Below are positions 35,195 through 44,101 of a stretch of DNA of 64,000 nucleotides, piece by piece. Numbering within the stretch: position 1 is the first letter of the stretch; the number at the start of each line of letters is the position of its first letter. The notes under the pieces were generated by a model. The model did not search any database and was not told where the DNA came from. It worked only from the letters and a program-made list of their open reading frames with translations. The position numbers and the translations under genes are program-made. Location: the NCBI RefSeq assembly GCF_002998435.1, contig NZ_CP027231.1, forward strand, positions 1,529,001-1,593,000, written 5' to 3'. The stretch is from Bacteroides zoogleoformans. GTDB lineage: Bacteria; Bacteroidota; Bacteroidia; Bacteroidales; Bacteroidaceae.

Positions 35195-36592
35195 TCAAGT
35201 ACGCCAGAACCACTTCTTCTTGGTGCAAAAGGCCGCTACGCATAGCGCCGGCGTTGTCACGATGACACCTCTGAGAAAGCCTGCCCAAGCATTCTGATTC
35301 AGCAGGTCGAGCCAAGCAGCCAGCCCCGTCAGATGCAGTAAAGGCATGATGAGCAGCTGCGGCGTCACATAGGCTATCATGGGATTCTGCCCCACCAATT
35401 CCAGCAAACGCACCAGGCGGTTCACCCGACGTACATCGCACAAGACGGAGAATGCTATCAGCCCCATGAATGCCAGACCGGAAGTCACAAAGTAATAGCT
35501 GTAGGTGGAGTCGTCTTTGCGGATACCACCTTCGTAGGCCTCGAAGCACAACCCCAACAACAACAGATAGGCACCTGCCACGTAGAGCTTCCGCCAGTAA
35601 CAAAAATCGGGGGTATTTCTGCGCAGCAACAGATGCAGCGCCACCAATAACGCCACCGTGCCCCACAGGTTCAGCACCAACTGTCGGGTGTAAAGCCCAT
35701 ACAGATTCCATGCGATGACACTTACAGCCAAGAGCGCGACCGGCAGCACTATGCGCCATGCGGGGGCTCCGGTCTGTTCTTTGTGTCCGTCGAGCCACTC
35801 GCGCAGGTATTCGCCCGCCACACTGCCCGGAATGACAATAAAAAGATACTTCAGATAGAAGAAACGATACATCCACGGCAGTGGAGTGAAGTTCATCACC
35901 TCGGCTATCCACGAGCCTTCAGTGGCACTGCCGAGAAAGACAGCCATAACAAACGGCAGTACCGCCACGCGCGCCCACCGGTTGCGGTAGGTGAAAAGGT
36001 AAATCAAGGAGCCGAAGATGGCCATGTTGGCCAACACCAGAATGATGATGTTGCTGTAACCGAGGCTGAATACCCTACCACCGGCATAGGGTATCAACAG
36101 CATCATCCCAATGCCCGCAGCATAGGCCCCTAATTCCACAGCCACCCGTACCCATCGGGATATCGACTTGGGAAAGCGCATGAACATGGGAAACAATAAG
36201 AAAAAGGCGGTAATGGCCACTCCCCACGACAAGATGTCTTGAGGAGTGGACACTGACCATGGATACATGTGCTGAATAAAGATAGCAAAAAACGTCAGGC
36301 GGACACCTCGCAACAGACTGTCAAAGGCTATGCGCCCCTTGCTCTCGCCCTTCTCTAACTTTCTGCCTATAGAAAACGGAAAAGCCGCCCCCATGGCAAA
36401 GAGGAAAAACGGGAATACCAAGTCAACCCAAGTAATGCCATATATGGAGGGATCGAAAGCAAAACCGGACCGAGGCCCCACCTGCGCATGAGACATCCAA
36501 GCAGGCAAAACATTAGTAAGAATGGTACCGGAAAGTATCATGGTAAGGATGGCGTATCCTCGGAAGGCATCCAGCGAATCAGCTCTTTTCAT
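35195..36592 (-). CDS. DUF5009 membrane protein (heparan-glucosaminide acetyltransferase-like)
   Basis: About 465 residues with ten or more transmembrane helices. The start MKRADSLDAFRGYAILTMIL and ITWVDLVFPFFLFAMGAAFP are the hallmarks of the DUF5009/HGSNAT-like acyltransferase family, which moves acetyl groups across a membrane onto sugar amines in its eukaryotic member. Activity here is unproven. The ATG at 36592 is chosen over an in-frame TTG three codons upstream. It is the last gene of a five-gene minus-strand unit after the phosphodiester glycosidase (85-base gap), and its stop faces ispG's. An amino-sugar substrate would fit the neighbouring AGE epimerase and phosphodiester glycosidase, but that is inference. 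Confidence 0.8.
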   Translation of the reverse strand: MKRADSLDAFRGYAILTMILSGTILTNVLPAWMSHAQVGPRSGFAFDPSIYGITWVDLVFPFFLFAMGAAFPFSIGRKLEKGESKGRIAFDSLLRGVRLTFFAIFIQHMYPWSVSTPQDILSWGVAITAFFLLFPMFMRFPKSISRWVRVAVELGAYAAGIGMMLLIPYAGGRVFSLGYSNIIILVLANMAIFGSLIYLFTYRNRWARVAVLPFVMAVFLGSATEGSWIAEVMNFTPLPWMYRFFYLKYLFIVIPGSVAGEYLREWLDGHKEQTGAPAWRIVLPVALLAVSVIAWNLYGLYTRQLVLNLWGTVALLVALHLLLRRNTPDFCYWRKLYVAGAYLLLLGLCFEAYEGGIRKDDSTYSYYFVTSGLAFMGLIAFSVLCDVRRVNRLVRLLELVGQNPMIAYVTPQLLIMPLLHLTGLAAWLDLLNQNAWAGFLRGVIVTTPALCVAAFCTKKKWFWRT

Positions 36593-36677
36593 GGTAAGCA
36601 AATCAAATGAATAGTATAAGTTACTTTCTTGTTTTTATTCTAACAGAACGATAAGAGGCTTTTTTCTTTTCACGCCC

Positions 36678-37721
36678 CTATTTCAGTCCCACGGCCGTCA
36701 GTACTTTACGCTGCTTGCCGTCACTTCCTTTTATTGTCTCTTTACCATTGACCAACATGCACGACGAACCGCCTCCGTCCAAGTTCAACGCTTCGACGCA
36801 GCCCAACGATTTCAGTACAGCAGCCACCTTGGCAGTGGACAATCCCGGCACACCCGCGGTCTTGTTGCGCCCCTCGCACACAAAGAGTACCATCTTCTTA
36901 TCCGCCGTGATGCCAATAGCAGTGCGGGGCTGGTTACTTGCCGCCGATACATCCAGCATCTCTTCGACATACGTGTTCTTTATCTGTCCATCACGCAGCA
37001 ACACACCCACTCCACCGATGCCGGTCACGGCATCAAGTTCGCGGGCGCCCGCAGGGAAGGTGGACGAGGGAACCTGCAACGGTGCAGCATTGATGTTATT
37101 GGCTGCCGGAGCCGGATAACAATAGTTCTTCCCGTCACTGGTGAAGTAGGTCCAAGTGGTGCGATAGGTACCATCTTTCATCAGGCAAAAAGCCCCCAGA
37201 GTGGGATACCACAGCGTCACCCAGTCTTTGGAATAATAGTTCTGGTTAGGAGCCAGCAACTTACCTTCGCGCACCACTAAGTTCTGCGAATAATAGAAAG
37301 TCTTACTGCCTTTCTTGGCACCATAGAACAGCCCCGCATTGATGACCACAGGACACTGCGAATCAGCATAGAACTCCGAAGGAGTTTTGAGGGCAGTACC
37401 CACGTAGCCTCCGGCTTCCTGCGAATAGGCTACATCACCCAGAACATTGAACTGTGCGGCAGCCATATCGGCCACCGCAATAAAGGCTATGGCACTAACA
37501 CCTTCCAACTGTGAGGGCGACTTATATACCCGCAAATAGTCAGGCAGCTTACCCAGGTCGGTGACGGGTGTCCAGCCCAGTTTCACGATATCAGGATTCT
37601 TCTCAGCTTCATTTTCCTCTCCCCACTCCCATTCGTGTTCAGGATACTTTTCTCCGCCGCACGAACAGAATAAAGAAGCAAACAAGATAGAAGCTACTAC
37701 AAATAAGGGTTTTCCTAACAT
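36678..37721 (-). CDS. Phosphodiester glycosidase family lipoprotein (NAGPA domain)
   Basis: A 347-residue lipoprotein; the signal ends at LFCSC and is followed by an acidic Glu/Trp linker. The domain resembles the human uncovering enzyme, which removes GlcNAc from GlcNAc-1-phospho-6-mannose: VVINAGLFYGAKKGSK, TAIGITADKKMVLFVCEGR and LNLDGGGSSCML (about 315) are its conserved motifs. Bacterial homologues act on sugar-1-phosphodiesters in envelope or exopolysaccharide material. The ATG at 37721 is chosen over an upstream TTG. It lies 27 bases after the metallophosphoesterase gene, so a glycosidase and a phosphatase for the two sides of a phosphodiester are adjacent. Confidence 0.85.
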   Translation of the reverse strand: MLGKPLFVVASILFASLFCSCGGEKYPEHEWEWGEENEAEKNPDIVKLGWTPVTDLGKLPDYLRVYKSPSQLEGVSAIAFIAVADMAAAQFNVLGDVAYSQEAGGYVGTALKTPSEFYADSQCPVVINAGLFYGAKKGSKTFYYSQNLVVREGKLLAPNQNYYSKDWVTLWYPTLGAFCLMKDGTYRTTWTYFTSDGKNYCYPAPAANNINAAPLQVPSSTFPAGARELDAVTGIGGVGVLLRDGQIKNTYVEEMLDVSAASNQPRTAIGITADKKMVLFVCEGRNKTAGVPGLSTAKVAAVLKSLGCVEALNLDGGGSSCMLVNGKETIKGSDGKQRKVLTAVGLK

Positions 37722-37748
37722 AACCAAATCTCCTATGCTGCTTTTACG

Positions 37749-39197
37749 TCATTTCTTTGAAATTCTCTGTCTGTAAACCCGCCCGAATCGATCAGTCACC
37801 TGCACCTCTATATCGGCGTCAGCGCGCACAGGCGTGGCACGAAACAGATGGGTGGTAGATGCAGCTGCAATCCAGCTCTGTATGGTTTTGCGCTTCTCGG
37901 TGCACACTCTGTCGGCATAGGGGTCGATACCGGTGTATTGCACCATGGAGCCCATAAGCTTTCCGTCTTCCAGCCACTCCACCTTCCAAGCCTTGTCCCA
38001 GTTCCAGACATTGGCAATAATGTCTTGCGGGTATTGCTGTGAGGTTCCGGCAGGATAGGCTCTAAACTGATAGTCGCGAGGATGCCCGGCGCCTTTATAG
38101 TACCATGTCACGTTGTTACCATCTACCTCATATACACCATATCCGCGAGGAGTGCCATCCACACATACGTCACCGTTCCACCAGATACCGCATACCGCAG
38201 CCGTGTTGTGCTCCATATGCCGCTCGCTAAAGACGATGTTCGCATTGGAGTGCAGATGACCGGAAAGGAAGTGAGTTTCATATTTGTCCAGCATACGGTG
38301 CAGGGCCCCGGCATTGGTTGTTTCGCCACCCAACCGCGTATATCCGTATTCAAACGGACGCTCCTTCTCGGTGACACAGGTGGGAATATGGCAGATAACG
38401 AACAACAGTGTGCCTTGAGGCACGTACGCCAAATCTTCTTCCAGCCACCTCAGCGTCTGTTCGTCAAAGTAACCTATGTAGAAGTAGTCACGACCTACGT
38501 AAAAGTTGTTATTCATCACAATGTAGTGTGCGTTCCCCTTATTGAATGAGTAATGTGTAGGGCCGAAAAAGCCTTCGAAGGTGCGGTAAGAGGTCTCGTG
38601 CGTGCGACCGTGAGTATCCATATCATGGTTGCCAATGGTGCGGAAGACGGGAAACCCCAGCTTTTCCGCTTGAGCCATGTAGTCGGGAAACGATTTGAGG
38701 GGTGTATCCCAAAAGATGTCACCGCAGTTCAATCCAAACACGTCTTGCCGCGGATGCTCCTTGACCAGCCCGTTAATCTCCTCTACGATGGGAGCATATT
38801 GCTTCCAATGGTCCGGCAGGCCGGCTTGCACGTCAGCTTCCAGCACGAACAAGTGGCGGGTATCATCCTTCGGGTTCTTCGTCAGGCAAAAATCGTAATG
38901 GCGGGTCTTGCCCGGCTCTATCTCCTGATAGAAGCGGGGAATGGTACGGTCACATTCAGTCAGATAGCCGGCAGGAGTGGACAGATAGACAAAGCGGGCG
39001 CCTCTCTGTACAGGTAACCTGTAGGTACCTTTCTTGTCTGTAGTGACGCAACAAGTGCCATCGGTCACCACTACATCGGAGATTCCTTTGCCGTTGCAGG
39101 TGACGGTGCCCGTAAGAAAGCCGGTTCTATACTTATCGCCTGCCCACAGAGACAAACCGATACACAAGAACAAAGTCAATATAAAAAAGCGTTTCAT
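37749..39197 (-). CDS. Calcineurin-like phosphoesterase with N- and C-terminal accessory domains
   Basis: A 482-residue secreted protein with a signal peptide ending about residue 21 (LSLWAG). An Ig-like N-terminal domain (about 25-110, GTVTCNGKGISDVVV) precedes the metallophosphoesterase core. Its metal-ligand motifs are LEADVQAG, LNCGDIFWD, IGNHDMDTHGR, VICHIPTC and LSGHLHSNA. A C-terminal beta domain (about 335-482) follows; this three-part architecture is common in Bacteroides. The substrate is probably a phosphomonoester or diester in the periplasm. The ATG at 39197 is taken over a TTG two codons upstream. It sits between a GHL10-type protein and the phosphodiester glycosidase. Confidence 0.88.
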   Translation of the reverse strand: MKRFFILTLFLCIGLSLWAGDKYRTGFLTGTVTCNGKGISDVVVTDGTCCVTTDKKGTYRLPVQRGARFVYLSTPAGYLTECDRTIPRFYQEIEPGKTRHYDFCLTKNPKDDTRHLFVLEADVQAGLPDHWKQYAPIVEEINGLVKEHPRQDVFGLNCGDIFWDTPLKSFPDYMAQAEKLGFPVFRTIGNHDMDTHGRTHETSYRTFEGFFGPTHYSFNKGNAHYIVMNNNFYVGRDYFYIGYFDEQTLRWLEEDLAYVPQGTLLFVICHIPTCVTEKERPFEYGYTRLGGETTNAGALHRMLDKYETHFLSGHLHSNANIVFSERHMEHNTAAVCGIWWNGDVCVDGTPRGYGVYEVDGNNVTWYYKGAGHPRDYQFRAYPAGTSQQYPQDIIANVWNWDKAWKVEWLEDGKLMGSMVQYTGIDPYADRVCTEKRKTIQSWIAAASTTHLFRATPVRADADIEVQVTDRFGRVYRQRISKK

Positions 39198-39216
39198 ATT
39201 CAATATTAGCGGGCAG

Positions 39217-40542
39217 TTATTTCAGTGCTCCACCGGCCCGCATTCCGGTTTCCACTTCTTTCCAAAGATTTTTCTCAACGATATGGACAATATCAAATAC
39301 CATCAAACCATCTGAAGCCTTAAGGTTCATCTCAATAGAGGCCGAAAGTTTAGAAGGATTGTCGTAAAATTGATCTACCAGAATGCCTCCCATGAACTTA
39401 TTGTCCTTCAAGATGTGACGCAAGTTCCGACAAGAGCCTTCCACACAATACCAGGTGCCCGATTGTGCTTCCGAGTCAGTCTCGTTCCACACACTGTGAT
39501 TGGTCTTCTTGTACTCCTCAATGGTGATGTCTGTATAATAGTTACCTGTGGTATAGAGGTCAAGCAGCTCAGCATAGCCGTAGTTCTTATAGGTTGGAGT
39601 GGCCCAGTCATAATCTTTACTGGGGTCGTACCGGCAACTGGCAAAGTTTACGCCCACTTCGTAGTACGAAGGATACCAAGCACCGGTGTATGTGCCGAAA
39701 GAGATTTCGGGATTGACAGCCTTCACTTCTTTCCGGGCAAGGGCCATGAAGTCGTAAATGTTCTTGGTGCGCCACTCAATCCATTGCTTAAAGAGCTTGC
39801 CGCGAGCAATACTGTACTTCTTGTCATCATTCAATTTCCACTCAAAGATATCTTCGGGGAAACGTTCCACCTTCTCACCTAAATAAGTCTCGAACTTCCG
39901 GCGAGAGAGGTCGGAGAAATCGGCCGTAATGCCGTCATAGCGCACGCGATCGAGCATCAGTCCATCCAGTTCGGGATAGCGCTTCACCAAGTCTTTCAGC
40001 ACTTGGAGGATGTGAGTTCGGAAATCATCGTTCACGGGATTCACCATGGCCGAATATTTCCGCTTCTCGCCGGTGATGGGCTTCAACCCCTCGGGAGTAT
40101 AAATCACGGAAGCCCACTCAGGATGATCGGTATAAACCAGTCCGCGGTCAAAGAAGTTATGTCCGGCCACGAAGACATTGAGTGAAGCATGTACCTCCAG
40201 GCCTAATTCATGACCTTTCTTAATAAAGTACCCTAAATAGTCGAAGTCCTTGCGCTCATAGCCTTTCCACTCGCGCATCTTGGGCGCAAACTCGGTATCG
40301 AACAACACCTCGCCGGTAATGGGACGCACATCGACAATGGCATGAGTAAACCCCAATGACTTGATTTTAGTCAGATAATAGTCTATAGAATCAGGATTGC
40401 TAAGCCGCGCGAAGTTAGCTTCGGCATCAAACCACATCAGGGCAGGCTTTACACTCTCACCCGCACCAACAGAATTACCCTTGCAACTTCCTAACAAAAG
40501 GACGCACAGGCTCACTAAAAATAATACACTTGTTCGTTTCAT
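39217..40542 (-). CDS. GHL10-type family 10-like glycosyl hydrolase lipoprotein (copy 2)
   Basis: A 441-residue lipoprotein (LLLGSC, Cys 20) with a TIM-barrel fold of the glycosyl-hydrolase-like 10 group (PF02638-like, distant from GH13). Key segments are WFDAEANF, HAIVDVRPITGEVLF, the LMLDRVRYDGITADFSDL strand with acidic candidates, SFGTYTGAWYPSYYEVGVNF and TPTYKNYGYAE. The catalytic residues are not established for this family. It is paralogous to the next upstream gene (40594-41973), with many identical blocks. It is probably periplasmic or surface-exposed; substrate unknown. Confidence 0.82.
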   Translation of the reverse strand: MKRTSVLFLVSLCVLLLGSCKGNSVGAGESVKPALMWFDAEANFARLSNPDSIDYYLTKIKSLGFTHAIVDVRPITGEVLFDTEFAPKMREWKGYERKDFDYLGYFIKKGHELGLEVHASLNVFVAGHNFFDRGLVYTDHPEWASVIYTPEGLKPITGEKRKYSAMVNPVNDDFRTHILQVLKDLVKRYPELDGLMLDRVRYDGITADFSDLSRRKFETYLGEKVERFPEDIFEWKLNDDKKYSIARGKLFKQWIEWRTKNIYDFMALARKEVKAVNPEISFGTYTGAWYPSYYEVGVNFASCRYDPSKDYDWATPTYKNYGYAELLDLYTTGNYYTDITIEEYKKTNHSVWNETDSEAQSGTWYCVEGSCRNLRHILKDNKFMGGILVDQFYDNPSKLSASIEMNLKASDGLMVFDIVHIVEKNLWKEVETGMRAGGALK

Positions 40543-40593
40543 GATTTATTCTTTAAACTTAATATAATTTTACTGCGAGCAAAGCCTCTCGGA

Positions 40594-41973
40594 TTACTTG
40601 GTGGCTCGCTCGATTCCTTGCTTGGCATACTGCCACTGTCCGGCCTTCTTCAGATGAATCATGTCGAAGAGAAAATAACCGTCGCATACATCCATGCAAG
40701 CCTTCACGGACTGCACGATGGCTTGATTCTCTTGCTCCGGAGAAGCTTTATTGTCCGTATCCCAGTTTCCCACATCGGGTCCGCCGGCTACGATGGGACA
40801 TTTGCCCGCCGTCTTTTCCTTGGCCAGCGAACAGAATCCTGCCATTGTCCACTCTGTAGTGCCGAACACTTTCAACGGAGAAGCATACGCCCCAATCAAC
40901 ATCTGATCCATATGCTCGGCGTAGCCATAATTCTTATACTTAGGAGTGGCCCATTTATAGTGGCGTGAAGGGTCGTAAGAAGATGAAGCCCAGTTTACTC
41001 CTACATCATAATAGGTAGAATACCAACCTCCTACATAAACTCCGAACTTTATCCGGCTGTTGACACTCTTCACAGCCGCACGTGCTTTCTGCATAAAATC
41101 GCAGATAACTTTTGCCCGAAACTCCAACCACTTCATCAGGTATTGCGGATAAGCGGAGGGCAGCGAAGAAGCTCCCGAAGCCAAAATATCATCGGGATAG
41201 TTCTGAATCTTCACACCACCCAGATAAGCCTCGAATTGCTTCCGAGTCACATCCGAGAAATCGGAAGTGAGACCCAAAAAGCGTCCGCGGTCCAGGAATA
41301 TGCCGTCCAGGTCATACTTGGCCAAGTCTTTCAACAGGTTACAAAGAAAGGTTTGCACATCAGGATGAGCAGGATTGAAGAACTTGGTGCTCTCACCTGT
41401 ATTCATCACACTGACAATACCGGTTTTCAGATTGAGCCGTGTGGCCCAGCCGGCTTTAGAAGCCTCCCGGAAGAGCAAGCCCGTACCGCCGTTTATGGTA
41501 TTACCTCCCACAAAAGTATTGATGGCGGCATGAACTTTCAAGTTTTGTTTGCGAGCCTCATCGACAAAAGCTTGGAGATAATCCCATGTGGCTGTACGTT
41601 CCACCTTGGTGTAAGCGGGGCCTATCCAGGCATATAAATATTTCACCTGATCCACTGCATCTGTCTTGAACAGCACATCGCCCGTAGTAGGGCGGACATC
41701 TACCACAATATCCGTAAATCCCGCATCTTTGGCCAGTGCCAAGTCGCGTGAAATGTTTTCTTTACTGTTGGCAAAATCAGGAAAATTGGCTGCTGCATCA
41801 ATCCATATATAACGAGGCTTAGCCGCATTCGGATTCTCAACCGGCTTATTTCCGCCACCACCTTCTCCCGTGCCCTCTTCCCAATAATCTTTAGAAGTAT
41901 GGCTACAGGACATGAAAAGACAAACAACACACAGACAGATTGACGTTTTTAGTAAAAACAGAATGGTTTTCAT
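40594..41973 (-). CDS. GHL10-type family 10-like glycosyl hydrolase lipoprotein (copy 1)
   Basis: A 459-residue lipoprotein (LFMSC, Cys 23, then a Gly/Glu linker) paralogous to copy 2. Shared blocks include WIDAAANF, DIVVDVRPTTGDVLF, FLDRGRFLGLTSDFSDV, KFGVYVGGWYSTYYDVGVNW and TPKYKNYGYAE. It leads the second transcription unit, 431 bases downstream of the DUF5018 gene and its terminator. The coding sequence for its signal peptide (41946-41958) contains a further copy of the TTTTTAGTAAAAA motif that forms a 22-bp array upstream. The family is assigned by pattern; activity and substrate are unknown. Confidence 0.82.
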   Translation of the reverse strand: MKTILFLLKTSICLCVVCLFMSCSHTSKDYWEEGTGEGGGGNKPVENPNAAKPRYIWIDAAANFPDFANSKENISRDLALAKDAGFTDIVVDVRPTTGDVLFKTDAVDQVKYLYAWIGPAYTKVERTATWDYLQAFVDEARKQNLKVHAAINTFVGGNTINGGTGLLFREASKAGWATRLNLKTGIVSVMNTGESTKFFNPAHPDVQTFLCNLLKDLAKYDLDGIFLDRGRFLGLTSDFSDVTRKQFEAYLGGVKIQNYPDDILASGASSLPSAYPQYLMKWLEFRAKVICDFMQKARAAVKSVNSRIKFGVYVGGWYSTYYDVGVNWASSSYDPSRHYKWATPKYKNYGYAEHMDQMLIGAYASPLKVFGTTEWTMAGFCSLAKEKTAGKCPIVAGGPDVGNWDTDNKASPEQENQAIVQSVKACMDVCDGYFLFDMIHLKKAGQWQYAKQGIERATK

Positions 41974-42139
41974 AGAAATATTTCTTTTTATGATATTTCA
42001 ATGCATGCTCAAGGCAATGCGGTTACGCTCATAACCAACCCGGGGCGATATAAATTTCACGACAATAATACTTCACAAATCAGACCTTCGGCTTTATCTG
42101 AAAATCAACGAGATACGATTATACTAAAAACTCTCCCGA

Positions 42140-42218
42140 TTTTTAGTAATTTCTCCCCGAATTTTTAGTAAAAATCCCCTGAGTTTTTAGTAAAAATCCG
42201 GTGAACTTTTAGTAAAAA
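42140..42218. promoter_or_regulatory. Four TTTTTAGTAAAAA motifs at exact 22-bp spacing
   Basis: The near-palindrome TTTTTAGTAAAAA occurs exactly at 42162-42174 and 42184-42196, with one-sided variants at 42140-42149 and 42206-42218. All starts are 22 bases apart, about two helical turns. A further half-site ACTAAAAA lies at 42123-42130 and a full copy at 41946-41958 inside the first GHL10 gene. Spacing and symmetry suggest sites for a dimeric or multimeric regulator on one face of DNA. Confidence 0.6.
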
Positions 42219-42343
42219 CAAAACCGGAGTTCTTCATGAAGACTTTTTTAGACACAAAATTCTTACACAGAGGCATGAATAGGGAGTCTGACTGAAGCGA
42301 CAGTCAGTGCGTCTTTATATCGAACTTTCAGAGGGTTACTATA

Positions 42344-42380
42344 ATGAAAGGCCTGTGCCTGAAACACACAGGCCTTTCAT
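42344..42380 (-). terminator. Strong hairpin after the DUF5018 gene
   Basis: ATGAAAGGCCTGTG (42344-42357) pairs perfectly with CACAGGCCTTTCAT (42367-42380) around a 9-base loop, 25 bases past the DUF5018 stop. No good T-tract follows on the minus strand, so termination may be partial. Confidence 0.6.
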
Positions 42381-42404
42381 CTTTTCTATAAGCAGCATCC
42401 CGGC

Positions 42405-44078
42405 CTACATATCCATGCAGTCGCAACGGATACAGCCCAGATAACCATTGGTGAACATAAAGTATATATACAGGTAGTATCCATCGGGAGATACCCTCAA
42501 GGCTACGTCACCGGTACCATTCGCATTCTGTACACCTAAAGCATTACCACCGTAGTTTCCAAAGATTTTTAATCCATTGTCTCCAAAATCAAGAGGTTCA
42601 TTCCCCAATGTTCCTCCTGCGATATCGAACAGATAGATTGTATCGTCCTTGCCCCAAGTAAAGCTGTTCACTGAATTGGAGAGTACATAGGCAACCTTAT
42701 TGAATACGGCATAGTCCACTGCATTCTGAATCCAGTTAGGACTGATTTCGCGTCCTGTGGATTTTATTTCATTCGTAGCGCCATCGAACCATGAAAGTCC
42801 TCGCGGTGTAGAATAATAAGAAGCGAAGTAATCACTGGCAGGATCTGACGGATTGGAATAAATGACGTCAGCGTTGAAGCCCCATGACCCTAATCCTTTG
42901 GCAATAACCAAATCGGGCGTCTGTGATTTCAAACTGCCACCCACTACTTGCCAACGTGCAAACTGGCCGCTCGTGCCATAATAGGGAGCAGTAATAATGG
43001 CATCGCCATCCAAACTGCCGATGACAGAAAGCTTTCTTCCCATAGCGGAAGTGACGGGGAACTCGATGTATTTTTCAGGAGTGCCGTTTACGCCTTTCAC
43101 TCTCCATACGGTAAATGCAGCTCCACCTCCCGGAGTGAGATTCGTAAAGAGGATATTGTTGGCATCATCAGCCGTAACATAGAAGTTTGTCAGATTGCCC
43201 GCAAACTGGCTGATATTGATGCTTCCTGCATTCTCTCCCGTTTTGGCGTTCACATAGATAGCTTGGGCGTTGCCTCGCTCATTAAGCACCACATAATCAT
43301 CTGTGACCGCAATACCCGTAGTGAGGTGTTTGGAAGTAATTCCTATGTCCGTCAACTTTCTTGCCCACAGAAGTTTGGCACTGCTTGCTCTCATACCGGC
43401 CGCTAACTTTTCCGGTATCTCCTTTGTCACCGTATATACAGCCTTGGTGGTGCCATTCTGGGCGGTAACCGTAAGCTGGACATTTTCGTCATAGTTCAAA
43501 GGCACTACCATGGGATTGGGAGAAATCGTCGCTCCATGCGACAGCGTCACTTCAGCCAATACTTCGCCTATATTTTCAAATGCGACCAACGAGATTTTCT
43601 TCGCTTCTTCGTTGATAATACCCGATAAGCCTACGCTGGGCAGTTCGAACTTAGTAATGGCACAAGCGTTGCTTTTACGGATTTCGGGAACCACTTTGTA
43701 ATCGGCGCTTCCCTTAAGACCTTTTACTGTGATTGTATTTTCATGCGTCATATCCATGTAAAGCAGTGAAGGAGTGACATATACATTGTTGTCCACATAG
43801 GCCCTTACACGCATCTTCTTCAAGGCGGAAACCTGAAGGACATTATCCGATAGACGGGGATAATTATAAGGGAAAACCACCGTGATGACACGCGTATCAT
43901 GATTGATTTCACTCTCAAAGCTGTTCTCGTCACTGTCATCATCCGCAAACGATGCTATCAAATTATTTATTCCACTCCGTCCCACAGTAGCGGGGTCCAA
44001 CTCCTCAGGACTTTGACATGCACCTATACTTAGTATAAGTACAATGAGGGAAATTGCTGATAATATTTTATTCTTCAT
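42405..44078 (-). CDS. DUF5018-type Bacteroidetes lipoprotein of a SusCD locus
   Basis: About 557 residues. The start at 44078 gives MKNKILSAISLIVLILS with lipobox SIGAC; upstream ATGs at 44105 and 44111 would place extra residues ahead of this signal. The N-terminal part (about 25-240) has DUF5018-like Ig/adhesin repeats (ITKFELPSVG, NPMVVPLNYDENVQLTVTAQNGT). The C-terminal part resembles a beta-propeller-like surface module. It ends in the unusual Cys-rich GCIRCDCMDM. Directly downstream of SusD (23-base gap), it occupies the usual place of a SusE/F-like surface glycan-binding protein; ligand unknown. Confidence 0.75.
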   Translation of the reverse strand: MKNKILSAISLIVLILSIGACQSPEELDPATVGRSGINNLIASFADDDSDENSFESEINHDTRVITVVFPYNYPRLSDNVLQVSALKKMRVRAYVDNNVYVTPSLLYMDMTHENTITVKGLKGSADYKVVPEIRKSNACAITKFELPSVGLSGIINEEAKKISLVAFENIGEVLAEVTLSHGATISPNPMVVPLNYDENVQLTVTAQNGTTKAVYTVTKEIPEKLAAGMRASSAKLLWARKLTDIGITSKHLTTGIAVTDDYVVLNERGNAQAIYVNAKTGENAGSINISQFAGNLTNFYVTADDANNILFTNLTPGGGAAFTVWRVKGVNGTPEKYIEFPVTSAMGRKLSVIGSLDGDAIITAPYYGTSGQFARWQVVGGSLKSQTPDLVIAKGLGSWGFNADVIYSNPSDPASDYFASYYSTPRGLSWFDGATNEIKSTGREISPNWIQNAVDYAVFNKVAYVLSNSVNSFTWGKDDTIYLFDIAGGTLGNEPLDFGDNGLKIFGNYGGNALGVQNANGTGDVALRVSPDGYYLYIYFMFTNGYLGCIRCDCMDM

Positions 44079-44101
44079 TATTGTTCTGAATTTTAGTTCT
44101 G

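Larger units (their letters stand above)
41974..42404. other. Intergenic region with operator-like array and terminator
   Basis: 431 bases separating the two apparent transcription units of the PUL-like region. They contain the DUF5018 terminator hairpin (42344-42380) and the TTTTTAGTAAAAA array (42140-42218). No TAnnTTTG element was found on the minus strand between the array and the GHL10 start. Confidence 0.6.
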
